A DNA stretch of 64,000 nucleotides from Apis mellifera (taxonomy: Eukaryota; Arthropoda; Insecta; Hymenoptera; Apidae): positions 124,001-188,000 of the forward strand of contig NC_037651.1 of the NCBI RefSeq assembly GCF_003254395.2. Direction: 5' to 3'. Positions 12,801-24,663 of this stretch are shown here, piece after piece. Below the pieces are notes generated by a model. The model made no database searches. It saw only the letters and a program-made list of their open reading frames with translations, and was not told the origin of the DNA. The position numbers and the translations under genes were made by a program. Each line of letters begins with the position of its first letter. Position 1 is the first letter of the stretch.

Positions 12801-15715
12801 TTTTTGTTCATAAAATATATTCATACTTTGATTAAAAAAACTTTGGGATATGCTTAAATTTTATTTTAAAGAATAAACATAGCATTAATAATAAAATTAA
12901 ACAATAACAGAATTAAATATGATTTAATAGTATTAATAAAAAAATAAATTTTATAATATTAAAATTTTTGGATCTCAAATCTTTAATAAACATCTAAATT
13001 ACACAATATTTTTATTACTTAAATTATATTATATTTTTTCATATCTATCTTTTTTTGAAAGTTTGAAATGTTTCAAAAAATATTTAGATATAATATATAT
13101 AACATTTTACTTCAGTTTTAGCTAATAGAAAAATTTTTAAATGGAAAAACAATTTAAACTTAATATTCCTAATTAATCTGCTTTTTTAAAATATTTTTTA
13201 TAAATATTACACTTTTATTAATTTCTTATTTCTAATAAATTTTTTATTTATTTTATGTTTAGATGCTTTATTATTGACAATTAATATGTTTCATATTGAT
13301 TACAATATTAGTATACTATATAAATTATTAAATTTAAATTGAATTATATATTTATATAATTATATACTATTATATATTATTTTATATACTATTTATACTA
13401 TTTAATTATATAATTATATAATTATGTAACTGTAATTATATATTATTTAATATTTCATTATATTTGAATAATTGAATATTAAAGAAAATTTCTTGATATT
13501 TAAGTATTCATATAAAAGAAATAATCTTTTATATCTTTTACAAAATAAAAACAATTTATAATTTATTTTTTACTAATTTAAAAGTAATTTAAAATCTAAA
13601 CATATCGATCAATGAAAAATATTAACAAAAATATATTAAATGAGTATCTAAATGTATATTTTTTGTGAAATTTCTTATGAAATTTACTTCTAATGAAATT
13701 TATTAAAATATTTAATATTTATATAATTGATCTATTTTTTATTAACAAAAAATAAATTGCAAGATATTATATCATCCTATATTTCAGCAATAGTACAGAA
13801 TCCAATCATGGGACTCAAAATTATCAATATTAATTTAACTGTATAATTTTTTTCAATATCTAAAAAAAATTTATCAGAAATATAGTATTAATATATTTGT
13901 GAAATATTTATTATAGAATTAATTTTAGAAGAACAAAATATAAACAAATACAAAAACAAAACAAATATAAAAATATTGTTTAAAACTTATTTATTAAATT
14001 ATAAGCAATTGAAGTTTTAATCATTATAGGCATTAGAAGTTTTTACGGAATAAAGCGAAGAACAAAAGATAGTCATTTGATATTTTTATATATTAACTTT
14101 TTTTTTTATCTTTAAAATTAAAAGTTAATAAATATATTAACTCTCTAATATTTTTTATTGATTATATATGATTATTTATTTTATACATATTTTAGTTATA
14201 TATCTATATTTAGTTTCTATATATATCTATATATTGTAACATTTTCATTATCCATGATAAAATTATAGATTATTTCAAATATCAAATATAATAGAGGATG
14301 ATTTTATTTAAGAATTTTATTTTTTTCCTTACTTTTTCAATTATTACATATAAAATTCCAGAATTTTACATATAGAATTAATCTACATATAATTCATTTT
14401 GAAATATCTTTTTTTTACTAATTTATTTTCAAGTTTAAATAACTACTATAAATAATATTGACAATATAACATACCTTTAATGTGCTGTCACCAGCTGCAG
14501 TTGCTTTTAGTTCATGAGAATGATACATATTAGTAGATGTTGGAGAAGAAAATGAAAAATGTAAGATAGATGACTCCATTTCAGAATCTATAACAAGTTT
14601 ATTACGTCTTGCAGTCAAAGTTCTTTTTTTACGAGTCCTACATACCAATAAATAAAACAATATTATTCCAGCAATTATACAGAATCCAACCATAGGACCC
14701 AAAATTGCCAATGTTAATTTAACTGCATAATTTTCTTCAACAATATCTAAAAAAATATTAAAATATTAGAAAATAAGGAAATATTATAGAAAATAAATAT
14801 ATAAATAAAATTTGAATATGATGCAATTATACATATATATTTACCTCCATTAAAATCATGTAATATTGGAAATGGCCCATCATTACAGAAATCTGTTTGA
14901 CAACATTCAACATAATATTGTACACCTTTTAAGGATCCACTAACATGTCTTTTTTTATTATCATTTTGAATTATACGTGGTGGTAATTGTTTATTACATA
15001 TCAATAACATTTGATCTATTGATGACGTACATCCTCTACTTACACTTTCTATGCCATCTGATTGTCTTACTCTAGACTTCCAGCACTATTAGACATTAAA
15101 AAATATATTATTTTCTCTAATATTCTTTAATTCAATCATTTTATCTACAATAATATAAGAAACATTACAGTAACTGCATTATAACAGATATCAGAATGTA
15201 AACAATTTGGACCCTCGCAAGTATGACATTTAAAACGATGTTGTCCCATTGAACTGCTATTAAAAGCCATAATATCTATAGATTTTTGTGGTTCTTCACT
15301 TTCAACAGAAAAATCATGTTCTAATAAAGTAAACTTCTCTTCTTCTCCTAAAAACGATTCCTGTTAACCATTGAAATATATTTCAAGACATTATGAAGCA
15401 TTGTTTTTTTGATGAAGCAAATGTGTATTTATATTATTTAGATATAAAATATATTAAATAATATTAATATATTAATATTAAATTAATAAAAAAAAAAGTA
15501 ACAGAAAAAATTCAATTTAAAGAATAACAAATAGATGTTAGATATTATTATGAAATATTAAATAGAGGTAAAATTAAAATTTTACTTTTAAATTATTATA
15601 TTATTATCCAAATAAAATATTTATTTAGTTGAAAAATATATTGCACACCTGGACATAATTTTAGTGTCAACGATAATATAAAATATGTGATAAACATAAA
15701 ATCCGCCATTGTCAT
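9474..15715 (-). CDS. sax: Type I TGF-beta/BMP receptor, saxophone-like, probable pseudokinase
   Basis: This is a single-pass membrane receptor that in its family binds BMP/activin ligands with a type II receptor, which phosphorylates its GS box. Seven coding exons join in phase: 15715-15649, 15347-15169, 15085-14845, 14746-14475, 12531-11891, 10433-10202 and 9611-9474, giving about 589 residues (Drosophila Sax is of similar size). Visible in order: a hydrophobic signal peptide (1-22); an ectodomain with the CCQTDFCND three-finger motif; a transmembrane segment (about 173-198); the GS box TSGSGSGLP (from 262); a kinase with VAVK lysine 312 and alpha-C Glu 325; and the L45 loop SDMTSR, typical of the Sax/ALK1/ALK2 class. 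The catalytic loop reads HRN rather than HRD (Asn 416) and the metal-binding motif reads DFA rather than DFG (Ala 436). The glycine loop is about four residues longer than usual and the activation segment four to five shorter. By family knowledge HRD Asp loss abolishes or cripples phosphotransfer, as in HER3; inactivity here is my inference. Orthology to sax specifically is likely but not proven. Confidence 0.92.
9771..9814. repeat. 44-bp perfect palindrome with (TA)n core
   Basis: The arms read AAACATACTA and TAGTATGTTT around a TA repeat, so the whole block is self-complementary. It lies in the last intron of the receptor gene, about 160 bp from exon 7. It could extrude as a cruciform; no function is implied. 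Confidence 0.85.
10202..10433 (-). CDS. sax: sax-like exon 6: kinase C-lobe
   Basis: It encodes [19 protein letters not shown] followed by LWEVCRR, matching kinase subdomain IX of type I receptors with its conserved Asp. It continues with [20 protein letters not shown], the conserved subdomain X region. The acceptor is TTTTTAG at 10434-10435 and the donor is CCA followed by GTAAAT at 10201. Confidence 0.95.
11891..12531 (-). CDS. sax: sax-like exon 5: GS box and kinase N-lobe to activation segment
   Basis: The exon opens with [17 protein letters not shown], the GS box of type I receptors, then [14 protein letters not shown]. The glycine loop is [15 protein letters not shown], lysine is in ENVAVKIYF, and the L45 loop is [13 protein letters not shown]. 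The catalytic loop is [13 protein letters not shown] and the metal motif is IADFALAV. The activation segment ends [13 protein letters not shown]. The acceptor AG is at 12532-12533 and the donor GTATGT begins at 11890. Two bases are left over and form a Thr codon with exon 6. Confidence 0.97.
13745..13870 (-). pseudogene. Decayed duplicate of the sax-like transmembrane exon
   Basis: From about 13785 to 13866 the sequence aligns with the acceptor side of exon 4 (14668-14755), with roughly ten mismatches and one 3-base gap counted by eye. The minus-strand translation begins [18 protein letters not shown], against [19 protein letters not shown] in the real exon. The AG acceptor is kept. The copy then runs into a stop (AEI followed by TAG) after an apparent 10-base insertion, and there is no usable donor. 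Weaker similarity continues on both sides, so intron sequence was probably copied too. This looks like a tandem exon duplication that has degenerated. Confidence 0.85.
14475..14746 (-). CDS. sax: sax-like exon 4: transmembrane and juxtamembrane
   Basis: It encodes [12 protein letters not shown], then a hydrophobic helix from [10 protein letters not shown] to FYLLVC, a stop-transfer CRTRKKR, and a juxtamembrane region ending GDSTLK. The acceptor is TTTTTTTAG at 14747-14748 and the donor is AAAG followed by GTATGT at 14474. A decayed copy of this exon lies at about 13745-13870. Confidence 0.93.
14845..15085 (-). CDS. sax: sax-like exon 3: three-finger ectodomain core
   Basis: The frame starts with CWKSRVR, where type I receptors carry a similar C-F/W-K-S-R stretch. 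It contains SRGC and ends with [14 protein letters not shown], the CC-x-x-x-x-CN signature of TGF-beta receptor ectodomains. The acceptor is TAATAG at 15086-15087 and the donor is GGAG followed by GTAAAT at 14844. One base is left to begin an Asp codon completed in exon 4. Confidence 0.92.
15169..15347 (-). CDS. sax: sax-like exon 2: start of ectodomain
   Basis: It encodes an acidic stretch (EEEKF, then ESEEPQKS) followed by the first cysteines of the ligand-binding domain ([11 protein letters not shown], then DICYNAVT). The donor is ACT followed by GTAATG at 15168. The acceptor is TTTTTAG at about 15348-15349; an alternative acceptor AACAG at 15361-15362 would add 13 bases upstream. Confidence 0.85.
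15649..15715 (-). CDS. sax: sax-like exon 1: start and signal peptide
   Basis: The exon begins at ATG 15715, with a second in-frame ATG at 15709, and encodes a hydrophobic leader rich in F, I, L and T ending in LKLCP. The preferred donor is CCAG followed by GTGTGC, leaving one base to complete a glycine codon with exon 2. A second possible donor lies two bases downstream (GTGCAA) and would pair with the upstream acceptor of exon 2, also in frame. Confidence 0.75.
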
Positions 15716-16070
15716 GCAGGTCAAAACATTGAAAAACTAAAATCAATTCGACACTTTTTCAAAATTTTTTTCTATATGTGTTTATCTATAATAAAATAAA
15801 AACTTCTAATTCTAAAACATCAATGAAAAATTTAACATACATGCGATCAACATTGAATTGGCGGTATTTTATTTTCATATTAAAAAAAGAAATATCTACA
15901 GATGGCACTACCATCGTTTTATTCCATTCATATGATGCATCTAACCATATATATTGTATGTACAAAAATATAGCATGTATGCTTGGTATGTTATCACGTG
16001 AACTTGGCTTTAGTATATTTAGGTTTAGTAAATCAATGTATAAATTGGGAATGAAATAGGAAATCATTTG
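15716..16070 (-). promoter_or_regulatory. Likely promoter and 5' leader region of the sax-like gene
   Basis: This block upstream of ATG 15715 is GC-richer than its surroundings and has open frames on both strands that look like composition artefacts. It contains CAGATGGCACT at 15899-15909, which fits the core of the insect/vertebrate CTCF consensus (YAGRKGGCRSY) at every position, overlapping a short palindrome GATGGcactaCCATC. No TATA box at a fitting distance was identified. Treating it as the promoter rests on position only. Confidence 0.4.
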
Positions 16071-16594
16071 TACATATATGAAATTTATTCATTGTAAGTG
16101 TAATTGGTATGACAATATTATGTTTAAAACTAAATAGCTGAAATTTAAAAAAAAATATAATTTTTTAATTTTTTTTGTTTTTAACAGATTTTGATAAAAT
16201 TAAAATATTTTAATTTTAAAAATTCAGTGATTTAAAAATTATTTATATGCAAAATTCTATATTCTTAGGAATTTTTATAAATTTATGTTATATTGAATTT
16301 TTATTCAATCTATTTAGAGAATAAAAATATTAATTATGCACAAATTTAAATTATTTTTTTCTTAAAAAATTTCATATTGTTTATACAATTAATATTATAT
16401 TATACAATTAATATTATGACATCATTTATTAAATCATTTATTAATAATTAATAAAAATTAATTTAAAAAATCATTATCATAATATTATTTTTTTTCTTAA
16501 TCATTTCATGTATAAAAAAAATATAAGAATAAATATAAACATATGTAAAATATAATAAAATACAATAAAAAAAATAAATTATATCATAGTATTT

Positions 16595-16672
16595 TATAAT
16601 TATATATACATACATATACATATACATACATTACATAATTATATATATATACATACATATATATATATATAT

Positions 16673-16740
<68 letters not shown>
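16595..16740. repeat. (TA)n / (TACATA)n microsatellite
   Basis: This is a long block of TATA interspersed with CATA units. One minus-strand frame through it reads as runs of IYIYIY, a repeat artefact and not a protein. Confidence 0.9.
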
Positions 16741-16743
<3 letters not shown>

Positions 16744-18165
16744 TTATGAACTTATTTATCATAATGTGAACATTATAAAGAAAGTAAATAAAATAGAAAA
16801 TGCAGATTATAAAAATAATAAAAAATAAGAAATCATTTATTTCAAATGTTTTTGATTTCGAAATAAAAAATATACAAAACAATATATATAACATAAAAGA
16901 AAGTTGATAAAAATATTAATTATATCAGAATGTAAAATATAAGATATCATATAATAGTAAATAAAAATTTATTTATTCATATTATTAATTTCTCTAAATA
17001 ATTATTTTTTAAATATAAGAATTTATTATTTAAAAATTATAAATAAATTTTTAATTTGCAATTTTTTAAAAAAATTTTTTTAAAGATCTTATTATATTAT
17101 TTAAAATTTACTTATTATGTTATTTAGAATTTATAAAATTATAATATATATTCAAAAAATTATATTTATTATAAATTAATCAACATGATTAAATCCCGTA
17201 AAAAAAATATATTAAATTTTTGAAAAATATTTTGAAATATATTTTTTAGATTTTTTTTTCGTATTTTATAAATTATTAAAAGAATTAATATATAAGACTA
17301 AAAATCAATTATATAATATAAGCCTCTAACAATTTGTGAAAAATTTTTTTCTTTATTTCATCGAATAATTTTAACAAATTATGAATAAAAAACATTAACT
17401 AATCATTAAATATAAATCTATTGCGTTGCAATATTAAATATAATATTAGATATATGGTGTTGGCGAGTTACCAGTTTGATTCATGTTATACTGATTGTTT
17501 TCAAACTGTTGGTAATCAACGCTATCGTCACGTAAAAATATTCAATGTTTTTGTTCAATATTTTATAAAAGTGACTTTAATTCGAAAAATTAATAATCAA
17601 TTATACATTAAATATTACATAATCTCTATAAGTTAGTCTATATTATAATTATATTATTATCTTTATTTTTATTATTAATTATATTATTATATTATTTTTA
17701 ACAATTATTTTACAAATACTTTTAATTAATAATTTTATTATATTTATAATTTAAAAAATAACCTAATCAAATTTTAAATAAAATCATAATCTTTTAAATT
17801 TCAAATTTATAATTTTTCAAATTTATCAAATTCGATTTTTTTAAATGTCAAACTATTTACAAATAATATATATTCGAGTTTTACAATTTCTAATCAAAAA
17901 ATTAAGATTACTTACAATTTTCAATTTTTTTCATATTTTTAATACAGCATTTAATAATAATATTTATTATTATATATTTTTATAATTATTTATATATTCT
18001 TTCTGATTTGTTCTATATGTATTTTATCTTTTATTTTTGGATGATGTTAAAATCCAATTTAATAAAATTTAATATTATATTATAATTTAATAAGATTTAT
18101 AATAATTTTGAATATTACTCAATGAGATATCTACAATTGTTTGTATTGTGAGTGAACTATTAGTT

Positions 18166-18167
<2 letters not shown>

Positions 18168-18211
<44 letters not shown>

Positions 18212-18214
18212 ATA
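18168..18214. repeat. (TA)n microsatellite
   Basis: A nearly pure TA repeat, followed by TAATAATAAT units. Confidence 0.9.
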
Positions 18215-21200
18215 ATAATAATATTTACTAATAATAATAATTACTAAAATAGCAATTGACTTTAACTATTTAGAATTATTAACTGATTGACAACTGAATT
18301 CTGCCTATTTCTAATTCTCATTTGAATTGTATTTATGTTGAATTCTATCTAATTCTGGAAAATTATCACGTATCTTAGTTTTTTCTTCAATCATATCATA
18401 TTTTCTGTGAAAATATAAATTAAAAAGAGTTAAAAAGAACTAATAATCGTGCTAGGATGATTCCAAATTAGTCCTGGTTTTATTCTTAACGATTGATTTA
18501 TATATAATATTAATATGTAAATGTAAATTTTTAGTATGTAAGTGTAAATTCTCAATTAGATTCACGATAAAATTGCTTAATCATATAGTAGGATAGTGAA
18601 AAATAATATTATATATTATAAAATATAAATTATTAATATGTACGTGCAAACTACATTATATAATTAATAAAATTTGTAATTTAGAACTTTATTCAAATTT
18701 TTAAATTTTATGAAAAATATTAAAAATTCTAAATATTGTGCTATAAATTTAATATATTATAATTCCAATATTATATATATATGTATAAATAAAACATTAT
18801 TTTTTATGCATAATAATAACATTTCATAAATTTTTTATATTGGATTTGATTTAGAAATAGAGAATAAAAAATGTTTTATCATGGCTTTAAATAAATTAAA
18901 TATTTTCAAATTAGAAGATCTCTTTAAAAAATCTCTCTTGCTTCGATCTTGATATCGAAATTTAAAGTCAAATTCTTTTTTAATCCCATATAATCCATAT
19001 ATTCTTCTTTTGCAAATCAAACTTATTATTTATCACAAATTAATTATCGTTCTCATCATAAATAATAAAAAAAATTTATTTAAGTCAATTATTTTCGTGA
19101 TTATTATATTTTGAATAAATCATATAATCAATTTTATCCTTTCACCGATATATTGAAATAATTAAAATAATACTTTACATTTGTTTTAAGATTATATTAA
19201 GAATTACTTTAATGACTAATAGAAAAATTTTTTTTTTTAAATTTCAATTTAATAAAATCAATTTTAATTTAAATTTTAGAACTTATCATAAGAAAAACAA
19301 GAAATATGCAAAATACTCTTCTGTTCATATTTTTCTTGTTTTTCATATAATAAGTTTTAAAAAATTGTAAACTAATAGTTTTTCATACGAATAGATTAAT
19401 ATTTTTATAGAAAATTATTGAATCAAATAATACAATAAAAAAAAATAATTTCATTAAAAAAATATATATATAAATTTAATTTACATATATTAATATATAT
19501 TTAATCTACATATATTCTCTATGAATTCAATTATAAAAAATAAGTATATACATATATATATATATATATTTATAAAAGTTATACATATATTATATATATA
19601 TTAAAATTGCTTGTATTCAAAATTATCCAAATCTGACATATTTTTTTATAAAATTAGTATTAATGGAATAATTTATTTAAAAAAAAATAAAAATTATAAA
19701 AAAATAAAAATTATAAAAAAATTAAGACAATTTTTTTATTTTTTAAATAAATTTTATATTAATTTGATTAAAGAAATGAAATGAATTTCTTCTGTATAAT
19801 TAATCAAAATTTCATATACATTCTTAATATATTTTTAAATATATTATAGTTAAATATATTAAATATATTATAATATTTTTAAATATATTATAATATTAAT
19901 AATACGAAATAAAATAAATTTTTAAATTATAAAAATTTTATAATACCATTAAATGTTCTATTTTTATACAAAATAATATTTAAAATATTGAAACTTTGCT
20001 GATTGATTTCATCTCAAAAAGATTTTCTGTCAAAAAAAATTATTTCGTAACTTGTATATATGTTTATATACACAAATTTTCATTAAAATCAAAATTTTCG
20101 AATTAGATAATTTTTTTAAATATATTATTTATTATATTATTTTACATTTTTGATTGATTGTAATTGTAAATGGATAAAAAATAATATAAACCATTAACAT
20201 AAAATAAATATCTTATATAGCATATAATTATTATAATTTGACAAGTATTTTATTATGTTAAAAATTGTAACATAAGAAATTTATTGTAATATGAATATAA
20301 CAAGTATTATAAATTGATAAATTTATAATATTATAATATTTAATTATTAAACATTTATAATTATTAAACAATTTTATAATTACATTCAGCAAATTTCAAA
20401 CTTTAAAAAAAAATTGATATGTATAAATATAATTTATAAACGGCACATTAAATCTAAATTTTAAATAATTTATATATTTTTGAAAATTAACATGTACAAT
20501 AATAACAACTTCTAGATCTAATAATAATTTTATTATCGATTAAATAGGAAAAAACTAATTTAAACATCTCTATTGACAAAATTCAAAATTTTTTATAATT
20601 ACATAATTATGTGAAGGATAATTTTGAAGATTTTTCAATAATTTCAATTTTTAATTTGTAATATAAAAAAAAATCGTAAAGAAATTCAATTTTGTAAATA
20701 CATTATATAAAATATATTATCTAAATTTCTAATAATTATTATATTAATGTCAAAAATAGCAACTTTTTCATATAAGAATTTATAGTTTTTTTCTCGTTTT
20801 TTTAATATTACAATAAATATATCCTATTTTTTAAAAATTATTATTGTTTTCAAATATATTATATTTTTTTTAAAAATAAGTAATATTTATAAATGTATTA
20901 AGAAATAAATATTTAATATGATTCCAAAAAGAAAATAATATGATTTCAAAAAGAAATAGAAAAATATCATTTTGTTAATTTTTTAAAAATTTTTTTATTA
21001 TGTTTTATTATTATTATTATTAAGTTATATTATTTAGTTTTTTCTTTAATATGTAATATATTATATATAATTTCTATATATGATATATAATATAAATTAG
21101 AAAATACTATCAAAATAATGTAAATATAGCTTATTTATAAGTGATAATATATTTATTTGTTCGTATTAATTTGTTCAATATATTTCAATAAATTTATAAT

Positions 21201-21258
21201 TTGATGTAATATAATATAACTTTTTAATATGTTGTTGTATTTTTAATTATTTAAAAAA

Positions 21259-21835
21259 TTATGTTTGATGATCGATCATTCTTTGATATGTTAATATCAA
21301 ATATTCAGCAGCTAATGTCATTTTTTGAATATTAAAATGTAATCCACGTAAATGTTTTTTAAAAGATCGTATAATAGTATTAGCACCGTCTTGATTTATC
21401 ATTTCAGAATAATTTTCAATGATTACATCTGATTCTGAATTAAAAGAAGTACCAGTACTTTTTATACTATACACTGATGTGTTATTTAAACTCCTAGCAT
21501 GTTTAAATCTTTGTATTAAAATGGAATCTTCTTCTGAATCATGATAATTGTTCATATGATCATATGACCATAACATTTCAACTTTCATTTGATTAATAAT
21601 ATTATAAAGATGATACAAATCTGTATTAGGCCAAATTGCTTTAACGATAGAATTATATTTGTCTTCCAAATAAATTGTATCTTGTAAATCGTTTACAGTT
21701 AAATCTAGAAGCCGTCTGGGAATTAAAATTGTATCTTCCATTTCGCGCACTGTTCGAATAAATTGTTGCATGCTATAGAAAATGGAAGTGTTGCCAAATC
21801 CAGAAACATGCTTATCTAATTTTCGTAGATTTGTC
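21259..21835 (-). CDS. Spot14-family exon 2 (main coding exon)
   Basis: The exon is preceded by acceptor ATTTTAG at 21836-21837. Its frame is open upstream of the ATG at 21771 (TNLRKLDKHVSGFGNTSIFY), and that upstream part matches the family's start. The true start therefore lies in an earlier exon. It ends with MIDHQT and a stop. Confidence 0.88.
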
Positions 21836-24632
21836 CTAAAATAGAAATATAAGAATTTTAATATATATACTTTTATATTTATTATTATACATATTATTTA
21901 AATAAATAAAATTAAAAATATTATATCAAGCTTCTTTTTCTTAAATTATTTGTTGTATGATTTTGATCTATGATTAACATTTTTTTATTATAAATATCAA
22001 TCATTTAATTATAAATAAATAATATCAATTATATCATGTTATTATAACAAAATAATAATAAAAAATTTTTTAATTATTATAAATAATAATAATAAAATCA
22101 TTATTAATAAATAATAATAAAATCGTTATTATTTAATAAAATAAGTCATATTATAATCTGAAATATAGATGATTATTTAATTATTATAATATTAATAAAT
22201 TGTCAAATATTAAAAACTATTAAATCATTAAAAAAAATGTATGTTGTTTAAAATATTAAATTGCAGCTAATTTATATTTTTTATTAATAATTCCTTAAAA
22301 TATTTTTAATTTTATTCTAAAAGTTATTACTTATATATATTATAATATTATAATAATCTGAATAAATGATGATTGAATTGGAGATTTCAATTAAGATGAA
22401 TTCTGTCAAATTGTATAATTAAAATTATGTATGTAATTATATTATTGTAATTATATTATTGTAAATATATTATTTTTTCTCATTAAAAATATTCTTATAT
22501 GCAAATATTATGATACATGATAATTGTTTTGAAAATTATTAAAATTAAAATCTTTTATTATTAATTTTATATAAAAATAAATTTATAATAAAACATTCAT
22601 AAAAAAACTAAATATAAAACTAATTTTTCAACTATTTTAAATATTTGATTTTCATGACATATTATTTTTCTTTTCTTCTTCTAGAATCATAGATTAATTA
22701 CAATATATTTAAATAATAAGTAATATTTTAATTCTTTGAAATAAAATAAAAAATACAATACAAATTACAAATTATAAGTTATAATTTTTTATTGCAGAAG
22801 AATTTAATATTTTTAATATTCATTGAAATGTTTTTGAAATTTGAAATATTACAAATATTTATAAACAATTAATAGTCATTAAAATTTTATATAATTTTCA
22901 ACATTTATGATACAATGACAAAATAATTTTATATTTCTTATAATTTTATAATTTTAAATTGCAGATTCTAAATGAAATTACTTTAACTAGAGTAAAATAA
23001 TTCTTAAATAATATTTTGATTATATTTGATTATATTTTATTAGATGTAGAAGTTAATTTATGTTTTTAAAAAAGTTAACAAATATGTTATAATATATATA
23101 TAAAATGTATATTATAAATAATAATTAATATATATAATATATTATATATATAATTATATATATACATATATAATATAGTTATATATTTTTTGAAATAATA
23201 TTATTATCAATATTTTTGTAAAATATTTCTAAAAAATTTTTTATTTCATAATCAATTAAATAGTCTTATAATGTTTATTATTGTTACGAATCAATTATAT
23301 ATAATTATATTAAATATTTCTATACAATCTATTAAATAATTATTAAATTGATTGAAATAAATCGTAATATTAATTTTTTTATATTTTGAAAATGTGAAAA
23401 ATATTTATATTATTATTAATTAAATTTGAGTTAGATGATTTAATGTAAAGATATATTGAAGTTCAATATCCAACATAGAGAACACATAAGAACAATTTTA
23501 ATCATTTCAATAATTATAGAAATGTATGAACATTAATTATTAAATATGAAAACGACATATAATATATATATATACTATTATTATATATAATATTATATAT
23601 TCTAGTATTTCATTATATACAATGCTCCACATAAGAAAAATTATTACATACCCGTTATATAACATTTCACAATACATTATAAATTGAATAGATATATTTA
23701 AAAAAATATTAAAAAATAATTGCAATAAAAAGATAACTGATGATATATTTAATAAGAACTTAAAGATTGTAATTATAACATGAAATTATGAACTATACTA
23801 TTGAAAGTAGAGTGACAAACTAAATTTTAAAGAATTCATTAAGCCTAACAAACAATGAATGAAGGTCATAAGTCATAATCAATATTAAAATTTTCCACCT
23901 CTGGTGGAATTTTTGTCTTAAGCAATATTTTCATAATAATAATTTTTCTATTTATTCATATTTTCGATATTTTCGTTAATTTACATTTTACTCTACTATT
24001 TTATATATATTAATTATTCATAATAATATTAATAATTCATTATTATAATTTTTTAATTTTTTTAAAATTAATTATAAATAATTATTTATTAATTATATAT
24101 ATAATTATTTAAAATAATTATTTCAAATATTTTATTATTTTACAAATAACATAAGAAAAATAATTTTATTTTATGAAAGACAATATAAATATAAATATAT
24201 AAAATAATATTTTATTTGAATATATTAAATTTTATTTTAAAACAAAATTCTAAACTAATAATTATGTTAATTAATATTAATAATTCATTAATTATTACAA
24301 ATAATAATTATTAATTAATTAATTATTATAAAATATTTATCTATTTTGTAGTATTATAAATAAAAATATTTAATTATTTTTAAACTTCTTTTATTATTAT
24401 TTATTAATATATTTTTTTAAAATAGAAAATTTTATTAATTTTTGTAAAATTGTAATAAAATATTTTATATTATATAAATTTTATAGATTTGAAATAAATT
24501 TATTTAATTTATATTATTTCAAATAATGAAGATAATTTGAAATTGAAACAATTTGATAATGAAATTGTTTTCTAGAATGGATTTTGTTTGAAATTCAGTC
24601 CATTGTATCTATATTATACAATACATATACAT

Positions 24633-24663
<31 letters not shown>

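Larger units (their letters stand above)
16071..21258. other. AT-rich intergenic DNA between the two genes
   Basis: Apart from microsatellites (listed separately) I see no exon, RNA gene or transposon. The short open frames here, such as 17421-17636 plus and 18835-19020 minus, have no recognisable motif. A TTTATT at 21152-21157 reads as AATAAA on the minus strand about 100 bp past the stop of the Spot14-family gene and is a plausible poly(A) signal for it. Confidence 0.6.

Noticed and set aside
15778..16067. Overlapping 93-codon open frames on both strands upstream of the receptor
   Set aside because: Neither has a family motif; they occur because this block is less AT-rich and so has fewer stops. 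It is better read as promoter and leader DNA.
16631..16894. Minus-strand frame rich in IYIYIY
   Set aside because: This is a translated TA/CATA microsatellite.
23890..23922. Small hairpin TTCCACC...GGTGGAA as a terminator or microRNA
   Set aside because: The stem is too short and imperfect for a microRNA, and such terminators are not expected in this eukaryotic intron.
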